Shown one piece after another: positions 8,068-14,447 of a stretch of DNA of 33,309 nt (the stretch's first letter is position 1; every line of letters begins with the position of its first letter). The DNA is taken from contig SLRZ01000018.1 in the NCBI GenBank assembly GCA_007130695.1, forward strand, positions 1 through 33,309, in the 5' to 3' direction. The notes beneath the pieces are model-generated. The model worked only from the letters and a program-made list of their open reading frames with translations. It made no database searches and was not told where the DNA came from. The translations under genes were made by a program, and so were the position numbers. The stretch comes from Nitriliruptoraceae bacterium. Lineage in GTDB: Bacteria > Actinomycetota > Nitriliruptoria > Nitriliruptorales > Nitriliruptoraceae.

Positions 8068-9231
8068 ATGACGACGACCGCGGCGGCGACCCTGCTCGAC
8101 GGGATCGTCACCGAACTGGTCGACCGGAAGGCCGTCCGGCACGCCGTGCTCGCGGTCGAGAGCGCCGACCAGACCCTGCGCCTGACCTCGGCCGCCGGGC
8201 AGGCACGCCCCGACGGGTCCCCGATGCTGCCCGAGACCCCGTTCCACTACGCCAGCGTCACGAAGCTCTACACCGCCGTCGTCGTGATGCAGCTGTGCGA
8301 GCAGGAGCGTGTCGGCCTCGACGTCCCCATCACCACCTACCTGCCGCCCGAGGTCACCCAGGGACTGCACCGGCTGCGCGGCGTGGACCACAGCGGCGAG
8401 ATCACGGTGCGGCACCTGCTGTCGCACACCTCCGGGGTGCCGGACTACTTCCTGGACACCCCCGAGGGCGAGACCAGCTTCAGCGACCTGCTCGTGCAGG
8501 GTGACGTCGCCTACGACCTCGACGACGTGGTCGCGCGGGTGCGCCGGCTCACCCCCTACTTCCCGCCACAGGATCCGGACGCCACACGCCGCCGTGCCCG
8601 CTACTCCGACACCAACTTCCAACTGCTCGGCGCGATCGTCGCGTCGGTCACCGGCACGCCGTTCCAGCAGGCCGTGGAGGAGCAGGTCCTCGAACCCCTC
8701 GGACTGGACGACACCTGGTTCGCCGGTCGGCCCCGGGGCGGGAGGAGGGAACTGCCCGCGGCGATCTGGTCGGGCGACGACGTCATCGATGCACCGCTGG
8801 CGATGGCCTCCATGGCTCCCGAGGGAGGGCTGATCGGCACCGCCGCAGACGCACTGACCTTCCTGCGTGGCCTCGTCACCGGCCGGCTGTTCGAGCGGGA
8901 CACCACCCTCGGGCTCATGCAGGAGCGCTGGACCCGTTTCGGGCTACCGCGTGACCGCACGGCGATCATGGCTCCCGGTTGGCCCATCGAGTACGGACTG
9001 GGCATCAAACGCTTCCGGCTGCCACGGATCCTCAACGCCGGTCGACGCGCGCCGACGCTGATCGGCCACACGGGAGCGAGCGGGTCGTGGCTGTTCTGGT
9101 GCCCCGATCACGAGCTGTACCTCGGCGGGACCGTCGACCAGACCACCGCCGCCGGCCTGCCCTACCAGCGCCTGCCCCGTGCCATCCACCGCCTCTCGTC
9201 CTCCAACCGACCCGGAGCCGATCGATCATGA
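8068..9231 (+). CDS. serine hydrolase, class C beta-lactamase family
   Basis: The 387-residue protein has the serine active-site motif SVTK at residues 63-66 and the second motif as YSD at 179-181 (Tyr-Ser-Asp instead of Tyr-x-Asn, as in many esterase-like members). HTG near the C-terminus (LIGHTGASGSWLFW) is the KTG equivalent. HLLSHTSGVPDY at about 116-127 is also typical of the family. No signal peptide is seen, so it is probably a cytosolic esterase or D-amino-acid peptidase rather than a secreted beta-lactamase. Of several in-frame ATGs, the one at 8068 has GAGGAG seven bases upstream. Its stop overlaps the start of the GNAT gene (ATGA), suggesting a two-gene operon. Confidence 0.88.
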   Translation: MTTTAAATLLDGIVTELVDRKAVRHAVLAVESADQTLRLTSAAGQARPDGSPMLPETPFHYASVTKLYTAVVVMQLCEQERVGLDVPITTYLPPEVTQGLHRLRGVDHSGEITVRHLLSHTSGVPDYFLDTPEGETSFSDLLVQGDVAYDLDDVVARVRRLTPYFPPQDPDATRRRARYSDTNFQLLGAIVASVTGTPFQQAVEEQVLEPLGLDDTWFAGRPRGGRRELPAAIWSGDDVIDAPLAMASMAPEGGLIGTAADALTFLRGLVTGRLFERDTTLGLMQERWTRFGLPRDRTAIMAPGWPIEYGLGIKRFRLPRILNAGRRAPTLIGHTGASGSWLFWCPDHELYLGGTVDQTTAAGLPYQRLPRAIHRLSSSNRPGADRS

Positions 9232-9998
9232 GCACCGCGACGACTACGCCTTCCTCGGACGGGCCGGGCCCGGCCGGGGTGCCGGCCACCGACGCACGGG
9301 CACAGCCACAGACGAGGTTGCTCGGTCACGAGGACCTCGACGACGCGGCCGCGGTCCTCGCGCGGTCCTTCATGGTGGAGCCGGGAAGCCGGGCGATGTT
9401 CCCGGATCCCGAGCTTCGACGCCGCTACCTCGAACTCGGCGGACGGATCGAGCTCGACGCCACCCTGCCGTACGCGAGCGTGTACGGCGCGGAGCTCGAC
9501 GGTCAGCTGGCAGGGATCGCCGTCTGGCACCCGCCGAACGTCAAGCCCCGCCCGTTCGGCGCCATCGCCCGGAGCCGCCGGGAGTTGCTCGCACAGGCAC
9601 CGGCCCTCGCACGGGGCACCCCTCACGTGCTGTCGATGCTGCCCCCGCACGCCCGCGCGGGCCTGCGGCTGGTGCGGTCCCGCAACCGCGCCGCCAAGCA
9701 GGCCTCACAGGGTCGGGCGTGGTACCTCGCCGTCCTGGCCACCGACCCGGACTTCCAGGGACGGGGCGTGGCCAGAGCGCTGTTGGACCACGTCCTCGAC
9801 CGGTGCGACGCGGACGGACTGGCGGCGTGGCTCGAGACGACCGATCCGGTCAACCCGCCGCTCTACGAGCACTTCGGGTTCCGCTCGGTCCTCCACGTCG
9901 AGGACGCCGGGTGGCTGCCCGGCTTCTGGGTGTTGCGCCGGGAGCCGGACCGTCAGAAGAGCAGCCATGCGCCGAACGCGCCGAAGAGCACGCTGTAG
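9228..9998 (+). CDS. GNAT family N-acetyltransferase
   Basis: This 256-residue acetyltransferase carries the acetyl-CoA pyrophosphate-binding motif A as YLAVLATDPDFQGRGVARALLDHVLDRC (about residues 165-192), with the Q/R-x-x-G-x-A loop QGRGVA. Motif B is WLETTDPVNPPLYEHFGF. The N-terminal 30 residues are low-complexity and probably disordered. The ATG overlaps the hydrolase stop, so the pair is likely co-translated. The 3' end overlaps the convergent membrane gene by 46 bp (9953-9998). The substrate is unknown; members of this layout often act on small amines or on antibiotics. Confidence 0.87.
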   Translation: MSTATTTPSSDGPGPAGVPATDARAQPQTRLLGHEDLDDAAAVLARSFMVEPGSRAMFPDPELRRRYLELGGRIELDATLPYASVYGAELDGQLAGIAVWHPPNVKPRPFGAIARSRRELLAQAPALARGTPHVLSMLPPHARAGLRLVRSRNRAAKQASQGRAWYLAVLATDPDFQGRGVARALLDHVLDRCDADGLAAWLETTDPVNPPLYEHFGFRSVLHVEDAGWLPGFWVLRREPDRQKSSHAPNAPKSTL

Positions 9999-10414
9999 AT
10001 CACGGCCTCGGACTGCAGCCGCCAGAATGCGCTGGGGTTGATGAACCGCTGCCGCAGGTAGACGAGCCCTTCGATGGTGTTCGGGAACGGTGAGGCCGAG
10101 GCGATGTCGGCGTAGATCAGCATCAGTCCGCCGAGTACCGCGAACCGGACAGGGAAATCGAGTCCGCCGATCGGGTCGATGAGCGGGTAGAGCACCACCG
10201 ACATCAGCAGGGCACGGACCAGTTGGGCCGGCACCATCAGCTTGCCCTGCCGCAGACGCTCGGCCTCCTCGGAGACGTCCCGCATCACGGGCGCCAGCAG
10301 CGCGTCGGGACCGTGGTAGAGGTCCTTGCTCCACAGCTGGGTCAGCACGCCCGCGACCACGTAGGCACCGAGGTGGATGAGGAAGAATCCGAGGCTGAAC
10401 CAGAGATAGCGCAC
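9953..10414 (-). CDS. four-helix membrane protein of unknown function
   Basis: The 153-residue protein has about four hydrophobic segments: residues 2-25; one around LVRALLMSVVLYPLID; one around VRFAVLGGLMLIYADIASA; and the C-terminal YSVLFGAFGAWLLF. A charged loop (SEEAERLRQGK) lies between the first two. I do not recognise the family. The GTG at 10412-10414 is preceded by GGAAGG at a good distance, and hydrophobic sequence starts at once; the open frame upstream to 10483 is Arg/Gly-rich. A box resembling stress operators lies at 10475-10489. Parts of this gene and its upstream region occur again, joined together, at 11513-11583, evidence of a former second copy. Confidence 0.72.
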   Translation of the reverse strand: MRYLWFSLGFFLIHLGAYVVAGVLTQLWSKDLYHGPDALLAPVMRDVSEEAERLRQGKLMVPAQLVRALLMSVVLYPLIDPIGGLDFPVRFAVLGGLMLIYADIASASPFPNTIEGLVYLRQRFINPSAFWRLQSEAVIYSVLFGAFGAWLLF

Positions 10415-10474
10415 GCCCGTGCCTTCCGTCGGCCCCTCGTCCCTCCATGCTCCCGTGCCGTCGCGTCGAGGGAA

Positions 10475-10489
10475 AGGGCCCAAGGGCTC
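10475..10489 (-). promoter_or_regulatory. candidate DevR/DosR-like box 3
   Basis: Read on the minus strand this is GAGCCCTTGGGCCCT, matching 12 of 15 positions of the box at 7931. It lies about 60 bp upstream of the GTG of the four-helix membrane gene, a normal operator distance. Confidence 0.35.
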
Positions 10490-10620
10490 GACGTCGAGGG
10501 GAGGGCAGCCAGGGTCTTCGACTCAGCCGGGCGGTCGCGTTCATCGCCCGGGACCCGCCAGCGCCGGTCCACGACGACGGTGGCACGCAACCGGCGCACC
10601 GGCGGGAGGGAGTCGCCATA

Positions 10621-11493
10621 ATGCAGGCGCCGCGGCCGTCAGCCGCCGTGGCGTGGGGCCGGGGCCAGCCTGCGTGCGCGGCACGAAAAGACACGATGGG
10701 GCGACTGATGAACACGATCTGGCGATGCCAGCGAGCGACGACGACGGTCAGCGACCGCGGGCCGGTCCAGTTGACGCTACTGATGGCGTTGGCGGTCTGG
10801 GCCATGACCTTCGCGCCCGCGGCGGCCACCACCGACGCCACGGGGGTCCACGTCGACGAGGCCATTGCGGACACGGTGGACGTGGCGGCGTTGACCGACG
10901 CCGTCGAGCAGGCACGGGGCGAGGGGCTGGACCTGCAGGTCGTCGTCCGGGCCGACGAACCGGAGGGGGGCGCGCAGACCGAGGCGGACCGGCGCGTTGT
11001 CGCCTCGGGAGGTGCGGTGCTGGTGATCACCCCCCAGGAGGTGGGTGCGGTCAGTGACGGACACAGCGACACCGAGGTGGATGGTGCGCTCGACGACGCG
11101 CTCGACGCGTTGGAGGACGAGGGCGAGGCGGCCGCCGCGACGGCGTTCGCCGAGGGGCTGCACTCGAGCGGGCTGACCACGAGTGAGCTGCCCTTCGAAC
11201 TGCCGGGCACCGGCGTGATCGTGCTGGTGGTCATCGCGGTCGTCGCGCTGTCGGTGCTGCCACGGCTGTTCGGCTTCGGTGGGCGCCGTCGCCACCACCG
11301 GGCCGGCTACGGCCACGGGCCGCGCTACGGATCGCGACGGCGTCGCCGCGGCGGTCTGGGGGCGGCCGCCGTGGGCGCGGCCGTCGGCGGATCCCGGAAC
11401 CGTTCCCGCAGCGGCGGCAGCCGGTCGAGGGGCGGTGGCAGCCGGTCCCGTGGTGGCGGCCGGTCGCGCGGCGGAAGCTCGCGGCGCCGCTGA
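10621..11493 (+). CDS. secreted/membrane protein with Arg-Gly-Ser tail
   Basis: Up to 290 residues. A signal peptide ends near MALAVWAMTFAPAAATTDA. It is followed by an acidic extracytoplasmic domain of about 110 residues (VDVAALTDAVEQARGEGLDLQVVV..., reminiscent of TPM-type domains but not clearly one). A transmembrane helix (GTGVIVLVVIAVVALSVLPRLFGF) and a cytoplasmic tail of about 75 residues made of His, Arg, Gly and Ser complete it. The tail could bind nucleic acid or acidic lipids. GGGAGGGAG lies 8 bases before the ATG at 10621. Alternative ATGs at 10696 and 10708 would give a more ordinary signal peptide, so the start is uncertain. Function unknown. Confidence 0.65.
   Translation: MQAPRPSAAVAWGRGQPACAARKDTMGRLMNTIWRCQRATTTVSDRGPVQLTLLMALAVWAMTFAPAAATTDATGVHVDEAIADTVDVAALTDAVEQARGEGLDLQVVVRADEPEGGAQTEADRRVVASGGAVLVITPQEVGAVSDGHSDTEVDGALDDALDALEDEGEAAAATAFAEGLHSSGLTTSELPFELPGTGVIVLVVIAVVALSVLPRLFGFGGRRRHHRAGYGHGPRYGSRRRRRGGLGAAAVGAAVGGSRNRSRSGGSRSRGGGSRSRGGGRSRGGSSRRR
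11398..11490 (+). repeat. GSRSRGG-type coding repeats
   Basis: The 3' end of the preceding gene consists of imperfect repeats encoding GGSRSRGG-like units (GSRSRGG, GSRSRGG, GRSRGG), built from copies of a GGCAGCCGGTC-like core. Such runs can expand or contract by slippage. Confidence 0.6.
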
Positions 11494-11801
11494 CGCGACT
11501 GACCGACGTGTAGCTCAGGCGGCCGGGCAGCAGCCGCCAGAACGCGCTTGGGCTGATGAACCTCGACGTCGAGGGGAGGTCAGCCCCCTTACCCGTGCCG
11601 ACGCCCGTGAAGGTCCTCGACGAACGACGAGGGCCTGCGGGTGACGGCAATCGCTGCGACGTGCCCTGCCCGGGAGGTCGTGTGCGCCCGACGGCCGGCC
11701 CGGACATCGGCGTCACCGCCGGGCATCCCCGGGCTCGTCTGTCTGACAGGAGGGGCAGCGGTCGTGCAACCGCGCGACCGGGAACCGAGGGAGGTTGACG
11801 G
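11494..11801. other. intergenic region with gene scar and no intact gene
   Basis: Apart from the pseudogene scar at 11513-11583, I see only GC-rich sequence with short inverted repeats up to the cupredoxin gene. GTAGCTCAG at about 11511 resembles a tRNA D-arm, but no acceptor or T-arm follows. Confidence 0.5.
11513..11583 (-). pseudogene. collapsed second copy of the four-helix membrane gene
   Basis: On the minus strand, 11513-11561 encodes RFISPSAFWRL followed by a diverged end, matching RFINPSAFWRLQSEAVIYS of the gene at 9953-10414; at DNA level 11530-11561 matches 10016-10047 closely. Directly next to it, 11562-11583 matches 10489-10510, the region upstream of that gene (CTCGACGTCGAGGGGAGG). 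The roughly 440 bp between these two segments in the intact locus, most of the coding sequence, is missing. It is therefore a duplicated locus that later suffered an internal deletion. Confidence 0.65.
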
Positions 11802-12164
11802 ATGCACAGCAACAGCCAGTGGCGCCGCGGACTCCTCGTGCTCGCCAGCGTTGGCGTGGTCGCCTGCGCCGGGACCGAACCAGAGGTGCTGGCGCTGGCC
11901 GACGACGTGGGCAGCGCCACGGACGATCCGACGATCACGGTGTCGGACAACGAGTTCGGACCCGACGAAATCGTCATCGCGGCCGGCACCGAGGTGACCT
12001 GGGTCTGGCAGGGAGAGTCCGAGCACGACGTGGTCGGAGCGGGTTTCGAGAGCCCACTGCAGGCCAGTGGGACCTTCACCCAGACCTTCGAGGAGACGGG
12101 CACCTACACGTTCGTCTGCTCACCGCACGGGGACATGACCGGAACCGTTCACGTCGTGCCGTGA
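11802..12164 (+). CDS. blue-copper (cupredoxin) lipoprotein
   Basis: The 120-residue precursor has a signal peptide ending in a lipobox-like VVAC with Cys22 as the likely lipidated residue. A linker and one plastocyanin/amicyanin-type domain follow. The four type-1 copper ligands are all visible: His75 (SEHDV), Cys106, His109 and Met112 (FVCSPHGDM), with the short ligand loop typical of amicyanin or pseudoazurin. It should be a membrane-tethered one-electron carrier outside the cell membrane. GGGAGG lies seven bases before the ATG. The next gene encodes another small secreted protein, 53 bp downstream, so the two may be co-transcribed. Its redox partner is not evident in the window, although a cytochrome c lipoprotein lies at 26 kb. 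Confidence 0.9.
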   Translation: MHSNSQWRRGLLVLASVGVVACAGTEPEVLALADDVGSATDDPTITVSDNEFGPDEIVIAAGTEVTWVWQGESEHDVVGAGFESPLQASGTFTQTFEETGTYTFVCSPHGDMTGTVHVVP

Positions 12165-12217
12165 TGCCGGAACGCGGCGGCACGGCACGACAGGAACGCA
12201 GACGAAGGGAACAGACC

Positions 12218-12511
12218 ATGAGGAGGATCACGACGCTGCTGGCCGCGGCAGGGTTGGCGGTCAGCCTGGCCGCCGCACCCGCGCTGGCGGACCATCCGCA
12301 CACACTGACGACCCCGGGCGGCTGTGTCGACGGCGCCGGCGGCCTGGGGGCGGGTCAGCCGCACGCGCCGGGCCACGAGTGGGAGCCCGGCACCGGCGGG
12401 AAGTACTTCCACAGTGGCCTGCACATGGGGGCCACCGGGGAGGACGACGCGACGCTCGGCAAGGGCAACAGCCGGGTCACCGTCACGGGCAACACCACCT
12501 GCTCCGGGTGA
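12218..12511 (+). CDS. small secreted His-rich protein
   Basis: The 97-residue precursor has an Arg-Arg N-terminus, a clear signal peptide cut after APALA (about residue 25), and a mature part of some 72 residues. The mature part contains DHPHTLTTPGGCVDGAGG, further His residues (QPHAPGHEW, YFHSGLHMG) and two cysteines that could form one disulfide. It resembles a recurrent actinobacterial family of short secreted proteins opening with LTTPG-CVD; no function is known to me. Its start at 12218 follows GAAGGGA. The His content and the position after a cupredoxin make a metal-related role possible, but that is only inference. Confidence 0.75.
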   Translation: MRRITTLLAAAGLAVSLAAAPALADHPHTLTTPGGCVDGAGGLGAGQPHAPGHEWEPGTGGKYFHSGLHMGATGEDDATLGKGNSRVTVTGNTTCSG

Positions 12512-12525
12512 GCCGGGGCGCCACG

Positions 12526-12557
12526 CTGCGGGGTCCGGTGACGGCCGGGCCCCGCAG
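12526..12557. terminator. strong hairpin between convergent genes
   Basis: CTGCGGGG at 12526-12533 and CCCCGCAG at 12550-12557 are perfect eight-base arms, with further GG/CC pairing inside. It lies between the secreted-protein gene and the end of the sigma-factor operon and may terminate both. Confidence 0.55.
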
Positions 12558-12582
12558 TCGCGTGGACGCCGTCGAACGACGC

Positions 12583-13188
12583 TCAGCCCCGCTGATTGGG
12601 CGTCAGCCGGCGCCACCCGTCGGCGAACACGACCCCCAGCACCGGCAGCGCCACGATCGTCAGGCTGTGGAGGAGGCCCATCAGCAGGGCCAGCCCGCCC
12701 AGCCGTGCCGCCTGGTGGGTGAGCACCTCGGTCGTTCCCGACGGCGCCAGCCAGGACGGGTAGGGCTCGATCGTGGCCGTCATCAGCACGAAGGAACTGA
12801 AGGCGAGGTAGTAGGCGAGGTCGAGCAGGGCGAGGAACCGCATCGCCGTGGGTGGGTTCGCGCGGAACACCGTGGTGACGTAGATCCTCCCGAAGCGACG
12901 AATCAGCGGCCCCAGGGTCACCACGGCCACCACGAGCAGCACGGTGGTGAGCAGTTCCAGCGACCACCAGGGCCAGGACAGCCGCCCGTCGGTCACCTCC
13001 GCGAGGATCGCGAGATAGCCCACCACCGCGGCGAGGCCCACTCCGCCCGCCACGGCAGCAGCACGCACGCGCCGTCGGTGTGCTCGGGTCTCCTCGATGG
13101 AACGCTGGACCCGTGCGAACAGATCCGGGCTGGGGGTGAACTCGTCGGCCCGGCGCAGCGCCTCGCGCAGGTGGGTCTCGACGCTCAT
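12583..13188 (-). CDS. membrane protein, putative anti-sigma factor
   Basis: This 201-residue protein has a soluble N-terminus (MSVETHLREALRRADEFTPSPDLFARVQRSIEETRAHRRR) like those of ECF anti-sigma factors. A transmembrane helix at about 44-64 follows, then three to four more helices. Its C-terminal 140 residues match the protein at 13841-14269: both contain LGPLIRRFGR-Y or LGPLIKRFGR-Y, then VFRANP-T and an AYYL helix. The ATG overlaps the sigma-factor stop (ATGA), the standard arrangement for a sigma/anti-sigma pair. I infer that the N-terminus binds the sigma factor and the helices sense membrane state. The fusion of an anti-sigma-like head to this membrane family is unusual. Confidence 0.7.
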   Translation of the reverse strand: MSVETHLREALRRADEFTPSPDLFARVQRSIEETRAHRRRVRAAAVAGGVGLAAVVGYLAILAEVTDGRLSWPWWSLELLTTVLLVVAVVTLGPLIRRFGRIYVTTVFRANPPTAMRFLALLDLAYYLAFSSFVLMTATIEPYPSWLAPSGTTEVLTHQAARLGGLALLMGLLHSLTIVALPVLGVVFADGWRRLTPNQRG

Positions 13189-13844
13189 CTCGTCGACTCC
13201 AGCAGCAGGCGAAGTCTCTCCAGCCCGCGGCGGCAGTGGGTCTTGACCGAGTTCGGGGAGACCCCGAGGGTCTCGCCGATCTCCCGTTCGGAGAGTTCGA
13301 AGTAGAAACGCAGCACGAGGCAGTCGCGCTGCTGCCCCGACAGGGACCCCAGTGCGGAGATGATGCGCGCCTGCTGGTCATCGAGCACCACCCGGTCATC
13401 GGGCGCGTCGGGATCCGCCCCGGGCGTGGGCGCCTCGAAGTGGCGCAGCTTCATCAGCCCTCGGCGGTTGTGGTCCCGGGCGAGGTTGAGCACGATCGAG
13501 CGCAGGTAGGCCGCGGCACGGTCGGGATCCTGGATGCGGTGGGCGGCGTGGTGCAGTCGGACGAACGCCTCCTGCACGAGGTCCTCGGCGGCGTTGCGGT
13601 CGTCGGTGAACAGCCGGGCGAGCCGTGTCAGGCGTGCCGCCTCCTGCTCGAACAGCGAGGTGAGCAGGGCATCACGGTCGACGACCGCCGACGAGCCCAC
13701 CGCGGTGCGGGGACGGGTGGGCGCCGGCACGGCCTCGGCACGGACGGGGTCGGCCAGCGCACGTCGTAGCGCCGCGGCCACCTGCGCCCACGGTGCCGGA
13801 GCCACCCACACCGGTGGCTGAAGGACCAGCGCGGTGGCACTCAT
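13185..13844 (-). CDS. ECF-type RNA polymerase sigma factor
   Basis: The 219-residue protein has an extra N-terminal stretch of about 55 residues rich in Pro, Ala and Val. Region 2 (LLTSLFEQEAARLTRLARLFTDDRNAAEDLVQEAFVRLHHA) follows, with the helix that contacts the -10 element ending in AAAYLRSIVLNLARDHNRR. Region 4 is ALGSLSGQQRDCLVLRFYFELSEREIGETLGVSPNSVKTHCRRGLERLR, with a clear helix-turn-helix for the -35 element. No region 3 is present, as in ECF sigma factors. It overlaps by four bases with both neighbours, so all three genes should be translated together. The stress it answers to is unknown; the membrane partners suggest an envelope signal. Confidence 0.9.
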   Translation of the reverse strand: MSATALVLQPPVWVAPAPWAQVAAALRRALADPVRAEAVPAPTRPRTAVGSSAVVDRDALLTSLFEQEAARLTRLARLFTDDRNAAEDLVQEAFVRLHHAAHRIQDPDRAAAYLRSIVLNLARDHNRRGLMKLRHFEAPTPGADPDAPDDRVVLDDQQARIISALGSLSGQQRDCLVLRFYFELSEREIGETLGVSPNSVKTHCRRGLERLRLLLESTR

Positions 13845-14269
13845 CCCACGTTCGCGGCCGGGTCTCGGCCGGCACCACCGTTGACCGGTCCCGGCGGCTG
13901 CACGAGGTCTCGGCCGAAGCCCAGCAGCCGGCCGATGATCGGCAGGCTCAGCACGTTGAGGCCGTGCAGGACCCCCATGATCAGCAGCATCCCGCCGAGG
14001 CGAACCAACGTGCCCTCGACCTGCGCCGCCCCCACCGTCTCACCCCAGCCGGTGTCCGGCGCGAAGTTCGCCGTGAACATGATGTAGGCGGTGAAGATCA
14101 GGTAGTAGGCGATGTCCATCAGCACCATGTAGCTCTTGCCGGTACGAGGGTTCGCGCGGAACACGTCCGCCGCATAGCTGCGCCCGAACCGTTTGATCAG
14201 CGGACCGAGCACCAGCACGATCGCGATCAGTGCGATGGTCACCCCGACCTCGAGGACCCACCAGTCCAT
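13841..14269 (-). CDS. membrane protein paralogous to the downstream anti-sigma
   Basis: A 142-residue protein with four hydrophobic segments: residues 3-23; one around MVLMDIAYYLIFTAYIMFTANF; one around LVRLGGMLLIMGVLHGLNVLSLPIIG; and weaker ones. It shares LGPLIKRFGRSYAADVFRANPRTG and the AYYL helix with the C-terminal part of the 201-residue protein two genes downstream, but lacks that protein's anti-sigma-like head. I chose the ATG at 14267-14269: AAGGGG lies upstream and hydrophobic sequence begins at once; the open frame continues to 14371. Its stop overlaps the sigma start (ATGA). It may be a sensor subunit pairing with the anti-sigma, by inference. Confidence 0.75.
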   Translation of the reverse strand: MDWWVLEVGVTIALIAIVLVLGPLIKRFGRSYAADVFRANPRTGKSYMVLMDIAYYLIFTAYIMFTANFAPDTGWGETVGAAQVEGTLVRLGGMLLIMGVLHGLNVLSLPIIGRLLGFGRDLVQPPGPVNGGAGRDPAANVG

Positions 14270-14316
14270 TTCCCGGCCCCTTCTCTGCGTCTCACTCTGA
14301 CAGACGAGCGAATTCG

Positions 14317-14330
14317 TGTCACGGGTGACA
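14317..14330. promoter_or_regulatory. palindrome upstream of the sigma operon
   Basis: TGTCAC-GG-GTGACA is a perfect six-base dyad about 50 bp upstream of the first gene of the sigma operon, a suitable place for a repressor or activator. The regulator is unknown; the neighbouring PucR protein is a candidate only by proximity. Confidence 0.35.
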
Positions 14331-14447
14331 GCGATGTGCGCGAGCGCGCGACCGGCCCCGGAGAGCGGCACCCACTCAGGTCACGGGTCCGGACGAGCGG
14401 CTCCCGTCGGCGACCGGGACCGGCCGGGCATCGACGGCGAGCACCGC

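Noticed and set aside
11505-11560. tRNA-like GTAGCTCAGGCGG word
   Set aside because: It resembles a D-arm, but no acceptor stem, anticodon arm or T-loop follows, and the segment aligns with the coding end of the membrane gene at 9953-10414.
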